Positions 8,703-17,319 of a stretch of DNA of 64,000 nucleotides are shown here, piece by piece. The notes beneath the pieces were generated by a model, which saw only the letters and a program-made list of their open reading frames with translations, ran no database searches and was not told the origin of the DNA. The first letter of the stretch is position 1, and every line of letters begins with the position of its first letter. A program made the position numbers and the translations under genes. Origin of the DNA: Sinorhizobium saheli (GTDB lineage: Bacteria > Pseudomonadota > Alphaproteobacteria > Rhizobiales > Rhizobiaceae). The stretch is taken from the NCBI RefSeq assembly GCF_001651875.1, contig NZ_LNQB01000081.1, positions 550 to 64,549 on the forward strand. The letters are read 5' to 3'.

Positions 8703-9856
8703 TCGAAGTTTCCTCCCAGCCTGCTATCGTTCGAGAACAGCTTTTGCATCAGGCCGCGCTTTTGAGCCCGAAGGACCTCAACGCGCCGCGTAAGATCTTC
8801 GATCATGAGATCTTCAGCATCCAAAACCCCAGCAATCCTCTGTTGTATCTCAAATGCTGGGAGGAAGATTTCTGCCTGTTCGATCGCGTCCAGGGTTAGA
8901 CCGAAGCGGACAACTCCGTTCGCCAATCGGCTGAACTGCCAACGGATCGATGGATGGCGCATTGCCTGTGCGATAAACGGGCCATAACCAATTCCTTCTC
9001 GCGGGCGGGCAATCGCAAGATGATAGCCACAGACAAGATTCTCTATGTCCTCTGCGATCAGAGCCGGTTCGGCGATTTCCTCTGACGTCTCGGAGTCTTT
9101 CGTGAAAACAATGTCGTGTTTGCGTAGGCTATTGTTAGCGATCTGGCTGGACGAAGCCGTCGCGCGCATGAAATCCATTTTGGTCGTGATCCGTGAATTG
9201 TGAAACACGTCCATGTAGTTGCACAGCCGAACGGGAGCCTCGCCATCGCGGGTCTTCTTGTCGACACCGCTGAACCAGACATCCGCCGCATTGGTCAGGG
9301 GTTGCTTGGGGAGATTGCGAAATAGCTTTTGAACCAATGCGCCTTTTCGCTGCCACTTCGCCGCGATCAGTCGTTCCGTCTGTTCTATGGCTTGATCCCA
9401 TGCATCCAGCACGGAGACGATACGCTGTTGCTTCGGAAGTGGGGGCGGGCACGCCGGTATTTCAGCGAACGAATCGAAATATAACCGCAGACGATCCTCT
9501 GTCAGCCCATGCGAGTAGGCCCAGAACAAATGGATCATGCGCGATGATTTGAACCAGTGATATGCAAACCGAGAGTCGATGCTTGGTCTCGGCTGGAGCA
9601 CGACATAGGCGGGACTGACAATTCCATCCGCTTCGGCAAGGCCACATGCGCCCTGCCACATCCGCATCATGTTGTAGGCAATGTCACCCTTGCGAACCAG
9701 CAAGTGCTGATCTGGGCGCAGTGTCGATTCGGTGCGGCGATCCAAGTTCTCTCTGAGGACCAAACTATCGTTCATGGTCACCGACATGACGGGCAGACCC
9801 CCTTGCCCGGCTTCCTGTCGATTGGTGAAGAAATCACCGAGATACAATTGACTCAT
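8699..9856 (-). CDS. hsdS: Type I specificity subunit HsdS (two target-recognition domains)
   Basis: DNA-recognition subunit of 385 residues. Two target-recognition domains are separated and followed by the conserved helical spacers: the first ends around PLPKQQRIVSVLDAWDQAIEQTERLI...GALVQKLF and the second around PAFEIQQRIAGVLDAEDLMIEDLTRRVEVLRAQKRGLMQKLF. The first domain is short at its N-terminus and starts MSQLYLGDFF, close to a usual HsdS start. It overlaps the GIY-YIG gene (ATGA) upstream and the RNase H-fold gene downstream. The operon also holds a half-size HsdS-like gene upstream of hsdM, so two specificities, or a composite, are possible. Confidence 0.93.
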   Translation of the reverse strand: MSQLYLGDFFTNRQEAGQGGLPVMSVTMNDSLVLRENLDRRTESTLRPDQHLLVRKGDIAYNMMRMWQGACGLAEADGIVSPAYVVLQPRPSIDSRFAYHWFKSSRMIHLFWAYSHGLTEDRLRLYFDSFAEIPACPPPLPKQQRIVSVLDAWDQAIEQTERLIAAKWQRKGALVQKLFRNLPKQPLTNAADVWFSGVDKKTRDGEAPVRLCNYMDVFHNSRITTKMDFMRATASSSQIANNSLRKHDIVFTKDSETSEEIAEPALIAEDIENLVCGYHLAIARPREGIGYGPFIAQAMRHPSIRWQFSRLANGVVRFGLTLDAIEQAEIFLPAFEIQQRIAGVLDAEDLMIEDLTRRVEVLRAQKRGLMQKLFSNDSRLGGNFE

Positions 9857-10821
9857 GCGACACCGCCTTCGGCGATTTTGCTTTTGCGCCAGTCCCCATA
9901 AGTCTGCCCGGTCGCTTCATCTCGCCAATAGCGCGGCCCGCTAATGTTGCCACCGCGAACAACGCCGCCGGCTCCTGACGGGGAATCAAAGGCGGTATCG
10001 GCTGTAAAGCGCAGGAGTTTTACATCATCGGCGGGGACTAGCACGTCATCGGCTATGAGCTGAGCTCTCCGGCGCCTCAAACTGTCGTCGCAGCTCGGGA
10101 CTTCCTGAGCCTTCGCAAGTGAGCCTGCCAGTACGACGAATTCGTCCCCGGCTTCTCTCGCGCGCGCCTTAGTCCCAGCTTCGGTAAATACAAAAGTCGG
10201 CGCGCTCTCGCTGCCACCAGACGGGGAGACGGTATTGGCGGCCGAGTTTCCATTGTGGGATGGGGCGATAGCATCGTGACCAGCAGGCCGCAGCACATCG
10301 AATCCCAGAACCGGCAGCAGGATTTCGATTTCATCGAGCACCCGCTCCATGTCAGCAATTTCCGGCTCCGGCAGCCCCCTGAACGGTGGCTCCGTGCCAT
10401 TGATCAGTTTTGCCCGTCCCGCACCCCGGATCGCGGCTATGATCCGGCTTTCCAGATAACGGCCATGCGCCTTCGTCAGGTTCTCGTCCTTGGAGACGAT
10501 CAGCACCGCGCGGGTGAAAAACTCTTTGCTCTCATCACCGTCGTGAGCCGCGAGCCGCGTCTTCACCTGATCGCCTTCGCCGACATAGACAAGTTGGCGC
10601 CCTGGGAAATCAGGGTCTGGGCCGACAAGGAGATAAATGCCGGTGCGGGAGGCTTCCTCGCGGCGGATCAGATCGGGCAAGGCAGTGCGAGAGGCAACGG
10701 CCGCCCGCACCGAGGAAATTCCCAGCTCGGCGGTGATAACCCCCGAGGGCGACCCGTCGACCAGATAGAGCTTCAGGGTGCGGCCACGCCGGGACGCTGT
10801 GCGAAGGGAAGCGTCAGACAT
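9853..10821 (-). CDS. GIY-YIG nuclease-like protein with DUF4357 domain
   Basis: A 322-residue protein. The N-terminal half has a GIY-YIG-type core (TGIYLLVGPD then LVYVGEGDQVKTRLAAHD, with a later E in YLESRIIAAIRGAGRA). The C-terminus, TAFDSPSGAGGVVRGGNISGPRYWRDEATGQTYGDWR, is a DUF4357 domain. This two-domain architecture is recurrent inside type I restriction loci; its function there is unknown and the GIY motif is degenerate, so cleavage activity is uncertain. It starts inside the 3' end of hsdM (8-base overlap) and ends in an ATGA overlap with hsdS. Confidence 0.88.
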   Translation of the reverse strand: MSDASLRTASRRGRTLKLYLVDGSPSGVITAELGISSVRAAVASRTALPDLIRREEASRTGIYLLVGPDPDFPGRQLVYVGEGDQVKTRLAAHDGDESKEFFTRAVLIVSKDENLTKAHGRYLESRIIAAIRGAGRAKLINGTEPPFRGLPEPEIADMERVLDEIEILLPVLGFDVLRPAGHDAIAPSHNGNSAANTVSPSGGSESAPTFVFTEAGTKARAREAGDEFVVLAGSLAKAQEVPSCDDSLRRRRAQLIADDVLVPADDVKLLRFTADTAFDSPSGAGGVVRGGNISGPRYWRDEATGQTYGDWRKSKIAEGGVA

Positions 10822-12382
10822 CGATGCCCACTTCCTTCAGGTAATAGTTCATCTTTGCTCGCGTTTCGGCGAGCTGGGCTTCAATGTCGCGGATTTCGTT
10901 CTGAACAGCCTGGAGGTCGATTTCCGGCTCCGGTTCAAAGGTGTCCACATAGCGCGGAATATTGAGGTTGAAGCCATTGGCCTCGATTTCTTCGAAGGTC
11001 GCCTTGTGAGAATAGCGTTCGATTTCCGCCTGGCTGCGATAGGTCTCGACGATCTTGCGGACGTTGTCGTCCGTCAGCCGATTCTGCTTTTTGCCCGGTT
11101 CGAATTCACGGCTTGCATCGATGAACAGAATGTCACGGTCGTGCGAACGCAAGCCACCAGACTCCCGCGCCCTGTCAAACACCATGATGCAGACGGGAAT
11201 TCCGGTGGTTGGGAAAAGCTGACCAGGCAAGCCGATGACAGCATCGAGCACGTTGTCGCGGATCAGCTTTTCGCGGATCTTGCCCTCGGCACCCGAGCGG
11301 AACAGAACGCCATGAGGTGCAATGACAGCCATACGTCCAACTGTCGGCTGCGTGATTGCGAGCATGTGGAGAATAAAGGCATAGTCGCCTCGGCTCTTGG
11401 GAGGCATATGCGGCGTGAAGCGCTTGTAAGGGTCGGGAAGGGCGTTGCCCTCCGAATCCGTGTTGCCCCACCACTTGTCGAGACTGAACGGCGGATTCGC
11501 CACCACCACGTCGAAGCGCATGAGATGATCGCTCTCGATCAGGGTCGGCGAGTTCAGCGTGTCGCACCAGTCGATGCGCGCGCCATCTTGTTTATGCAGC
11601 AGCATGTTGAGCCGCGCCAGCGAGCGCGTGCTGCCATTCGATTCCTGTCCGAAAAGCTGGAAATTCCCGTCTTTCACCTCCTCGCCGGCACGCAGCAGAA
11701 GGGACGCCGATCCACATGCTGGATCGCAAATGCGGTCGCCGGACTTGGGGTTCGCCAATTTGGCGACGACCTCGGATACCTTGCGGGGCGTGAAGAATTC
11801 ACCGGCCTTTTTGCCCGCATCCGAGGCAAATCGCTCGATCAGGAAGATGTAGGCGTCCCCGAGCACATCTTCAGAGGTATCGGAAAGGTCAAGGCCAGGC
11901 TTCGCGAAGTCCTCGAGCAGCATCTTCAGGCGCCGATTCCGGTCCTTGGTTTGCCCGAGATTGGTTTCAGAATTAAAATCGATCGCGCGGAAAAGGCCAC
12001 CGAGCTTCCCTTCATTGGCCTTTTCGATCGCGTCCAGCACGATGTTGATCAATTCGCCGATGTTGTCGCGCCCGCGGCGTTCGTGCAGGGCATAGAAGTC
12101 GGCAAGGAAGCTCTCCTCCACCGCATTGGTCTTGGAGTTTTTCAACTCCACCATGGGCAGCTTGAAGCGTTCGCGGTCGAGCCGACGCTGGATGCGGAGT
12201 TCATCGCCGCCAAACTCACGACGATACTCCTCGACATGCTTGCGGCGCACATCACTGATATATTTTAGGAAGAGCGCTGTAAGGACATAGTCCTTGTACT
12301 GTGTCGCATCGACAGCGCCGCGAAATGTGTCGCAGGCGCGCCAAACTGTCGAGAGAATGTCGTCTTGTTGAAGGGCGGTCAC
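10814..12382 (-). CDS. hsdM: Type I DNA methyltransferase subunit (HsdM)
   Basis: Adenine-N6 methyltransferase subunit of the type I complex, 522 residues, normal length. The N-terminal helical HsdM_N domain (VWRACDTFRGAVDATQYKDYVLTALFLKYISD) is followed by the SAM-binding motif DPACGSAS (220-227) and the catalytic NPPF (296-299). The C-terminal helical region ends near KMNYYLKEVGIDV. It starts 9 bases after the half-size hsdS-like gene and overlaps the GIY-YIG gene. All catalytic motifs are intact. Confidence 0.96.
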   Translation of the reverse strand: MTALQQDDILSTVWRACDTFRGAVDATQYKDYVLTALFLKYISDVRRKHVEEYRREFGGDELRIQRRLDRERFKLPMVELKNSKTNAVEESFLADFYALHERRGRDNIGELINIVLDAIEKANEGKLGGLFRAIDFNSETNLGQTKDRNRRLKMLLEDFAKPGLDLSDTSEDVLGDAYIFLIERFASDAGKKAGEFFTPRKVSEVVAKLANPKSGDRICDPACGSASLLLRAGEEVKDGNFQLFGQESNGSTRSLARLNMLLHKQDGARIDWCDTLNSPTLIESDHLMRFDVVVANPPFSLDKWWGNTDSEGNALPDPYKRFTPHMPPKSRGDYAFILHMLAITQPTVGRMAVIAPHGVLFRSGAEGKIREKLIRDNVLDAVIGLPGQLFPTTGIPVCIMVFDRARESGGLRSHDRDILFIDASREFEPGKKQNRLTDDNVRKIVETYRSQAEIERYSHKATFEEIEANGFNLNIPRYVDTFEPEPEIDLQAVQNEIRDIEAQLAETRAKMNYYLKEVGIDV

Positions 12383-12391
12383 GGAAATCTC

Positions 12392-12970
12392 CTATGAATG
12401 CGTGGGTGGGGTGCTGGCGCAGATGGCGCGCGCCAAAGCCTCGCGGCCAAGAATGGAATTGAGTTCGATAAGCCGCTTCAGCAGGTCGGCTTCGGCCCGA
12501 ACGCAGCTTGCCAGCCCAGCAACCAGTTGCTGCTTCTGCATTGGCGGAAGGGGTACACGAATCTTTTCGAGAGCATCCTTCGGCAGACGAGCGAGGCCGC
12601 TGCCCTGTTTGCTGCCTGCTAACGCGGCTTGCGTCGTGGGCAACTCAAGGAAGGCCGCCAGGTATCCGGGATCGATTTTCGAAGGGTCGGGACGAACGAG
12701 GTATAGATCCAAAGAGATGTAGGCCCCGACGACTGACTGACTCGCCAAGCAAGCATCCGTCGCCGCGCCGCGTGCGCCGACGATCAGATCCCCTTCGTCG
12801 ATTGCCCATGCCCTCGCAACCGCAGGCTCTTCGCCGGTCGCCAAATTCGGAATTCGACCGCACCTTAATTCGGACAGGTCGGAAAGGCGCACAAACCGCG
12901 CAGGCCCATCGCCAGCCTCTTGGACTGCGACCCCTGTTAGAATGTTGGCAACTTCTTTGAGTTCGAGCAT
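12392..12970 (-). CDS. Half-size HsdS-like specificity protein, first gene of the R-M operon
   Basis: About 192 residues with one target-recognition domain and one helical conserved region (IRVPLPPMQKQQLVAGLASCVRAEADLLKRLIELNSILGREALARAI). That is half of a normal HsdS. Half-size HsdS proteins can act as dimers, can replace one half of the complex, or can be an N6-methylase specificity helper; which applies is not visible. I start it at the ATG at 12970 (MLELKEVANIL); a TTG at 12985 is also in frame. It leads the operon, 9 bases before hsdM, so it is expressed with the methylase before the restriction genes. Confidence 0.85.
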   Translation of the reverse strand: MLELKEVANILTGVAVQEAGDGPARFVRLSDLSELRCGRIPNLATGEEPAVARAWAIDEGDLIVGARGAATDACLASQSVVGAYISLDLYLVRPDPSKIDPGYLAAFLELPTTQAALAGSKQGSGLARLPKDALEKIRVPLPPMQKQQLVAGLASCVRAEADLLKRLIELNSILGREALARAICASTPPTHS

Positions 12971-13055
12971 GTCTCTAATTAGCAAAGTCCTTAATTGTGG
13001 TCAATGGAAGTTTGAGAGTCCCTCTAATTTAATTTCCAATGGTGGAGTCTGGTGG
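12971..13055 (-). promoter_or_regulatory. Probable promoter/operator region of the R-M operon
   Basis: This AT-rich stretch is the only non-coding DNA upstream of the nine-gene operon. On the minus strand a TTGACC lies 17 bases before TAATTA near the start codon, and a GGAAATT...AACTTCC imperfect inverted repeat encloses GAGGGACTCTC. The elements could be promoter and operator; the -10 is a weak match. Confidence 0.35.
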
Positions 13056-13207
13056 TGATGATCTCCTACGGATTTCCAGCGGACGGACGGAGCCGTAGCG
13101 TGAAGGGGAAGGGCTTCCCTGCGTCCGTGTCTTTGGTCTTCTCCGACCCCTTCTGCGGGGAGACCCCGCAACGCCCCTGAGAGTCAGAGTATGGACCTGG
13201 CTTCCGT

Positions 13208-13262
13208 GACGGGTTGAGTGCTGGGAGAGAGGCTTCTGGCGCCCGTCATGGAGATTGGTCCC
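13208..13262 (+). promoter_or_regulatory. Leader stem GACGGG/CCCGTC before DUF932
   Basis: GACGGG (13208-13213) pairs with CCCGTC (13242-13247); the loop contains GAGAGAGGCT, and GGAGA follows before the ATG at 13263. The same architecture with nearly identical spacing is present before parB at 14576-14631 and, looser, before the methylase-helicase gene at 17320-17396. It is probably an RNA structure acting on translation or expression of this gene group. Confidence 0.55.
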
Positions 13263-14456
13263 ATGAATATGCAGGTTCTGGATGGCCGCCGTGAAGCGAC
13301 CGGCGGCTACAAGGTGGATGTCAGCAGAGGCGAACGGATCGGCCGGGTGTCGTCCGAGTGGTTCTCTCGTCCGGCGGACGAGCGTTATCTGTCGCTCAAC
13401 GAACTGATGGCTTCCGTGCGTAACCGGGCCGAGCGTAGCCGGACGCGCGTGGTGGAAAGCGCCCTCATCCATGTGGAGGCGAGCCGCACAGACGCCGAAC
13501 GGCTGTCCCTGATCCTGCCGGGTTCAGACATGCCGGTCGCGCCGACGCATTGGAGCTTCGGCCAGCTCGCCGGTCAGGTCGGCGCTCCGGCAGCCTATCT
13601 GCGCCAGCTCCCGGCCGCGCTTGCCGGTATAAATCTGCAATATGGCCTGACCTCCAATCGGGCAGAGCAGATCAAGACGCTCGAAACCGATGATGGCCGC
13701 ATCGAGCTTCGCGCTGTAACTGGCCCGGACTACGGCCGCATCTATGACTACGAACTGGTCGAGGCCGTGCAGCGCATCGCCGGTAACGGCACTGGCGATA
13801 CCCGGTGGAAGGTGCCGGGGGTTCTCGACTGGTCAACCGGGATCTACAATCCGCGCGTTGACATCACCAAGGACACGACGACGCTCTATGCGAGCGACCG
13901 CGACGTGTTCCTCTTCCTCGTTGATGATCTGAACCCCATCGAGGCCGGGCGCCTGCCGGACGGCTCGCCCGATCTCTACTTCCGCGGCTTCTATTGCTGG
14001 AACTCGGAAGTCGGGGCGAAGACGCTCGGCATGGCAAGCTTTTACCTGCGCGCGGTCTGCCAGAATCGAAATTTGTGGGGCGTCGAGGATTTCGAGGAAA
14101 TCACCATCCGCCACAGCAAGTATGCGGCCTCCCGCTTCGCCCACGAGGTGGCTCCGGCGCTGCTGAACTTCGCCAACTCCTCACCGATGCCCTTCATCAA
14201 CGGTATCAAGGCCGCCCGCGAACGGATCGTTGCGAAGAGCGACGAGGATCGCACCGACTTCCTGCGCCGGCGTGGCTTCTCCAAGGCGGAAACCGGCAAA
14301 ATCATCGACACGGTGCTGGCGGAAGAAGGCCGCCCGCCCGAGTCAATTTTCGATTTTGTGCAGGGGATCACCGCACTCGCGCGCGACAAGCCCCATCAGG
14401 ATGCCCGTCTCGACTTGGAGGCAAAGGCCAAGAAGCTGCTCGATCGTGCAGCCTGA
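13263..14456 (+). CDS. DUF932 domain protein
   Basis: A 397-residue protein of the DUF932 family, common on rhizobial plasmids and ICEs, with no settled function; phage and plasmid members are linked to DNA maintenance. Recognisable blocks are GERIGRVSSEWFSRPADERYLSL near the N-terminus, THWSFGQLAGQVGAPAAYLRQLP, VTGPDYGRIYDYELV, and RGFYCWNSEVGAKTLGMASFYLRAVCQNRNLWG. I take the ATG at 13263, which follows GGAGA and the leader stem; earlier starts at 13218 and 13248 lie inside the leader. A diverged paralogue lies at 55835-57016. It heads the maintenance gene series with parB next. Confidence 0.88.
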   Translation: MNMQVLDGRREATGGYKVDVSRGERIGRVSSEWFSRPADERYLSLNELMASVRNRAERSRTRVVESALIHVEASRTDAERLSLILPGSDMPVAPTHWSFGQLAGQVGAPAAYLRQLPAALAGINLQYGLTSNRAEQIKTLETDDGRIELRAVTGPDYGRIYDYELVEAVQRIAGNGTGDTRWKVPGVLDWSTGIYNPRVDITKDTTTLYASDRDVFLFLVDDLNPIEAGRLPDGSPDLYFRGFYCWNSEVGAKTLGMASFYLRAVCQNRNLWGVEDFEEITIRHSKYAASRFAHEVAPALLNFANSSPMPFINGIKAARERIVAKSDEDRTDFLRRRGFSKAETGKIIDTVLAEEGRPPESIFDFVQGITALARDKPHQDARLDLEAKAKKLLDRAA

Positions 14457-14575
14457 TATCCGTGAAGCCGGAGATAAGAATGTCCGTATTTCCGGCTTTG
14501 CGCGGTCGCGTCTTCTCGTTTGCCCGGTTTCGTGGCGCTGCCCTCATAGAGTGAGAGGGCGGCGCTTCGCTTCGT

Positions 14576-14631
14576 GACGGGTTGGAGGTCGAGAGAGAGG
14601 CTCCCGGCCGCCCGTCGCGGAGATTACCCCG
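14576..14631 (+). promoter_or_regulatory. Leader stem GACGGG/CCCGTC before parB
   Basis: GACGGG (14576-14581) and CCCGTC (14611-14616) are 35 bases apart and the second arm is 21 bases before the ATG, against 34 and 21 bases before DUF932. The loop carries GGTCGAGAGAGAGGCT and a GGAGA ribosome site follows the stem. Sequence between the conserved blocks differs from the DUF932 copy. Confidence 0.55.
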
Positions 14632-16785
14632 ATGGCTACCGCCGCTCAAAAAATCACCCTGTCGTCCTCGCGCGACATCCCCTTCAACAAGCTCGTTTTG
14701 AGCCAATCGAACGTCCGCCGCATAAAGGCCGGCGTTTCGATCGACGACCTTGCTGTCTCGATCGCGCGTCGCGGCTTGATCCAGAGCCTTCACGTCCGTC
14801 CAGTCCTCGACGCGGACGGACAGGAAACCGGCATGTTCGAGGTTCCCGCCGGCGGCCGCCGCTATCAGGCTCTCGCGATCCTTGTGAAGCAAAAGCGCCT
14901 CGCCAAGACCGCGCCGGTTCCCTGCGTCGTTGGCGACGCTGCCAGCGGCATCCTGATGGAGGAAATCTCGTTCGCTGAGAATGACGAGCGTGTTCCGCCA
15001 CATCCTCTCGATCAGTATCGCGCTTTCCAGACCATGTGCGACAAGGGAATGACCGAGGAAGACATCGCCGCCGCCTTTCTCATCGACGTCAATGTCGTCA
15101 AGCAGCGTCTGCGCTTGGCCTCCATCTCGCCGGTGTTGCTCGACATCTATGCCGAAGACGGCATCGAACTTAAGCAGCTTATGGCCTTCACCGTCTCGCA
15201 GGATCATACGCGCCAGGAGCAGGTCTGGGCAGCGATCAAGGACGGCTGGCAGAAGGAGCCGTGGCAAATCCGCCGCATGCTCACCGAGACTGCGGTACGC
15301 GCATCCGACAAGCGTGCCGTGTTCGTCGGTATCGACGCCTACGAGGCGGCGGGCGGCTACGTCCTTCGCGATCTGTTTGAGGACGACAATGGCGGCTGGC
15401 TGCAAGACCCGGTCCTGCTCGATCGACTGGTCGGTGAAAAGCTGAAAACCATCGCCGAGGACATTGCCGGCGACGGCTGGAAATGGGTCGAGATCGCCGC
15501 CAACTTTCCCTATGGATACAACGACGGCCTGCGAGAACTTGTCGGTACGACTGCCGATCTGACGGACGAAGAGCGTGCTGCCCGCGAGGCGCTTCGTGAC
15601 GAACATGATCGACTGGAAGCCGAATATGCTGAGGCCGACGATCTGCCCGACGAGATCGATCAGCGCCTTGGCGAGATCGAGCAGGCGCTCGACGCTTTCG
15701 AACAGCGCCCGGCGACCTACGATCCGGCTGAGATTGCCCGCGCCGGCGTCTTTGTCAGCATCGACCGTGATGGTGATCTGGTCGTCGATCGCGGCTATGT
15801 CCGCCCCCAGGATGAAGCTCCGGTCGCTATCGATGGCGAAGAGAGCAATGATGATCCCGATGACGTCGCTTCAGAAGTCGGTGCCAACGCCACCATCCAG
15901 CGGGCCGTTATCACCGTCGGCGGTCAACCGGCCGAGCCGGAAGAGGATGACGAGGAGGATGTCATCAAGCCGCTGCCGGAACGGCTCGTGATCGAGCTGA
16001 CCGCACATCGCTCACTGGCGCTTCGCGATGCGGTCGGCGCCAATCCTCATGTGGCGCTCACTGCCTTTTTGCATAAGCTGGTTCGCGACACTTTCCAGCG
16101 CACCAGTACGTCGGGTGCGAGCCTGCAAGCTTCGGTCAATCACGTCTTTTTCCGTGAGCAGGGCAAGGATCTCGCTGACGCGCCCTATGCAAGATCTGTC
16201 ACCCAGCGGCATGAGGACTGGAACGCGGATATTCCGGCCGACGATGACGCGCTCTGGGATTGGCTTGCCGTGCTCGACGACACCAGCCGCTTGGCGCTGC
16301 TCGCCCATTGCGTCGCCTATGGGGTCAACGCCCTGTACGAGCGTCCGAATCCCCACAGCGCCACCGGGATCTCGCAGGCAGCCCTTGATCGCCGTATGGC
16401 CGAGGCGGATCGGCTGGCGCGCTCCACCGGACTCGACATGGTGGACGCGGGCTTCCGGCCCACGGTCGAGAACTATCTCGGCCGCGTGACCAAGCCGCGC
16501 ATCCTCGCCGCCGTCCGTGAAGGCGCCGGCGAGCGTGCGGCCCAGCTCGTCGCCCATCTGAAAAAGGGCGACATGGCGGTGGAGGCCGAGCGCCTTCTGG
16601 CGGATACCGGCTGGTTGCCGGAACCGCTGCGGCTTGGCGATCTCGATGGCGATCAAGTCATGACGCAGACGGACGCCGATGGTGGCGACGATACCGCACT
16701 GCCGGATTTCCTCGCGGTGGATGACGATGAGGAAGATCCGGCCGACATCGAAGAAGATGAGCAGGAGATCATCGCCGCGGAATAA
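14632..16785 (+). CDS. parB: ParB/RepB/Spo0J-like DNA-binding protein
   Basis: A 717-residue ParB-family protein. The N-terminal ParB domain is seen in LSQSNVRRI..GVSIDDLAVSIARRGLIQSLHVRPV and ENDERVPPHPLDQYRAFQTM, followed by a helix-turn-helix (EEDIAAAFLIDVNVVKQRLRLASISP). It is much longer than chromosomal ParB (about 300), with an acidic middle and a C-terminal domain shared with the fragment at 50741-51667. This long form is typical of rhizobial mobile elements, where it may act in DNA maintenance or regulation rather than segregation, since the parA gene is 15 kb away. ATG at 14632 follows the conserved leader. Confidence 0.88.
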   Translation: MATAAQKITLSSSRDIPFNKLVLSQSNVRRIKAGVSIDDLAVSIARRGLIQSLHVRPVLDADGQETGMFEVPAGGRRYQALAILVKQKRLAKTAPVPCVVGDAASGILMEEISFAENDERVPPHPLDQYRAFQTMCDKGMTEEDIAAAFLIDVNVVKQRLRLASISPVLLDIYAEDGIELKQLMAFTVSQDHTRQEQVWAAIKDGWQKEPWQIRRMLTETAVRASDKRAVFVGIDAYEAAGGYVLRDLFEDDNGGWLQDPVLLDRLVGEKLKTIAEDIAGDGWKWVEIAANFPYGYNDGLRELVGTTADLTDEERAAREALRDEHDRLEAEYAEADDLPDEIDQRLGEIEQALDAFEQRPATYDPAEIARAGVFVSIDRDGDLVVDRGYVRPQDEAPVAIDGEESNDDPDDVASEVGANATIQRAVITVGGQPAEPEEDDEEDVIKPLPERLVIELTAHRSLALRDAVGANPHVALTAFLHKLVRDTFQRTSTSGASLQASVNHVFFREQGKDLADAPYARSVTQRHEDWNADIPADDDALWDWLAVLDDTSRLALLAHCVAYGVNALYERPNPHSATGISQAALDRRMAEADRLARSTGLDMVDAGFRPTVENYLGRVTKPRILAAVREGAGERAAQLVAHLKKGDMAVEAERLLADTGWLPEPLRLGDLDGDQVMTQTDADGGDDTALPDFLAVDDDEEDPADIEEDEQEIIAAE

Positions 16786-16790
16786 TCCGC

Positions 16791-16822
16791 ATGGAAGGGG
16801 CGGCGCAGGCCGCCCCTTCCAT
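16791..16822. terminator. Strong hairpin after parB
   Basis: A perfect 14-bp stem (16791-16804 with 16809-16822, core GGAAGGGGCGGC) with a GCAG loop starts 5 bases after the parB stop. There is no T-run, so it may be an mRNA-stabilising or Rho-related 3' end rather than an intrinsic terminator. DUF932 of the second element is followed by a comparable 14-bp hairpin. Confidence 0.5.
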
Positions 16823-16935
16823 CGTTCGCAACGAGCGCTCTACTAATACGGTGGGGCGCTTTTGTCATGCGGTCCATAATCGATAGCACGACGTTGGTTG
16901 TGAATAGGGACGGCAGCTCACTCTCGGCGGCTATA

Positions 16936-16953
16936 GCCTGCAGATCTGCACAT
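16936..16953. promoter_or_regulatory. TraR-type tra box candidate
   Basis: The 12-bp core TGCAGATCTGCA is a perfect palindrome, followed by CAT. The classic TraR operator is the 18-bp ATGTGCAGATCTGCACAT, so this matches 15 of 18 positions. It lies 60 bases upstream of the small gene at 17014. No TraR or TraI gene is in the window. Confidence 0.6.
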
Positions 16954-17013
16954 TTTCGGCCTTGTCCGGTCCGCTAGATTTCACCCGCCCATAAACCGGA
17001 TAAGGAATTTCAT

Positions 17014-17247
17014 ATGACGAGCGAATCCGAATTCGTTGCTATGCCGGAGGATCATCCAGACCGGCTGGAGAACTGCGGAATATCCAAGTACAGCCTCTCG
17101 CGATTGCGCTCTACATACCTGACATTTTTGTCGGACTTCGACGACAAAACAGATGCCGATATCCTGAGGGAACCGAACCTCAATCGTCGGGTGCTCACGG
17201 AAATCAGGGAAGCTCAAGCGAGACGTAAGCAGTCTGGACGGAGCTGA
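17014..17247 (+). CDS. Mini RNA-polymerase alpha-CTD-like protein
   Basis: A 77-residue protein with AAGGA before the ATG. Its main part, YSLSRLRSTYLTFLSDFDDKTDADILREPNLNRRVLTEIREAQARR split over about residues 26-72, resembles the C-terminal domain of the RNA polymerase alpha subunit, especially DILREPNLNRRVLTEIREA against the alpha-CTD pattern ELL.TPNL..KSLTEIKDVL. The rest of alpha is absent. Such a domain could bind UP elements or occupy alpha-CTD contacts of activators; both are inference. A TraR-box core lies 60 bases upstream. TraR contacts alpha-CTD, which makes the pairing suggestive. Confidence 0.6.
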   Translation: MTSESEFVAMPEDHPDRLENCGISKYSLSRLRSTYLTFLSDFDDKTDADILREPNLNRRVLTEIREAQARRKQSGRS

Positions 17248-17319
17248 TGCTGGCAGTGCGGATACCCGGTCGAAGCCCTGTCGGACAGGCTTCACCGCGG
17301 AGAGGAAGAGAGCGGCCGG

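Noticed and set aside
10778-12268. Open frame of 496 codons on the plus strand over hsdM
   Set aside because: hsdM on the minus strand has intact DPACGSAS and NPPF motifs and is coupled to its neighbours; the plus frame has none.
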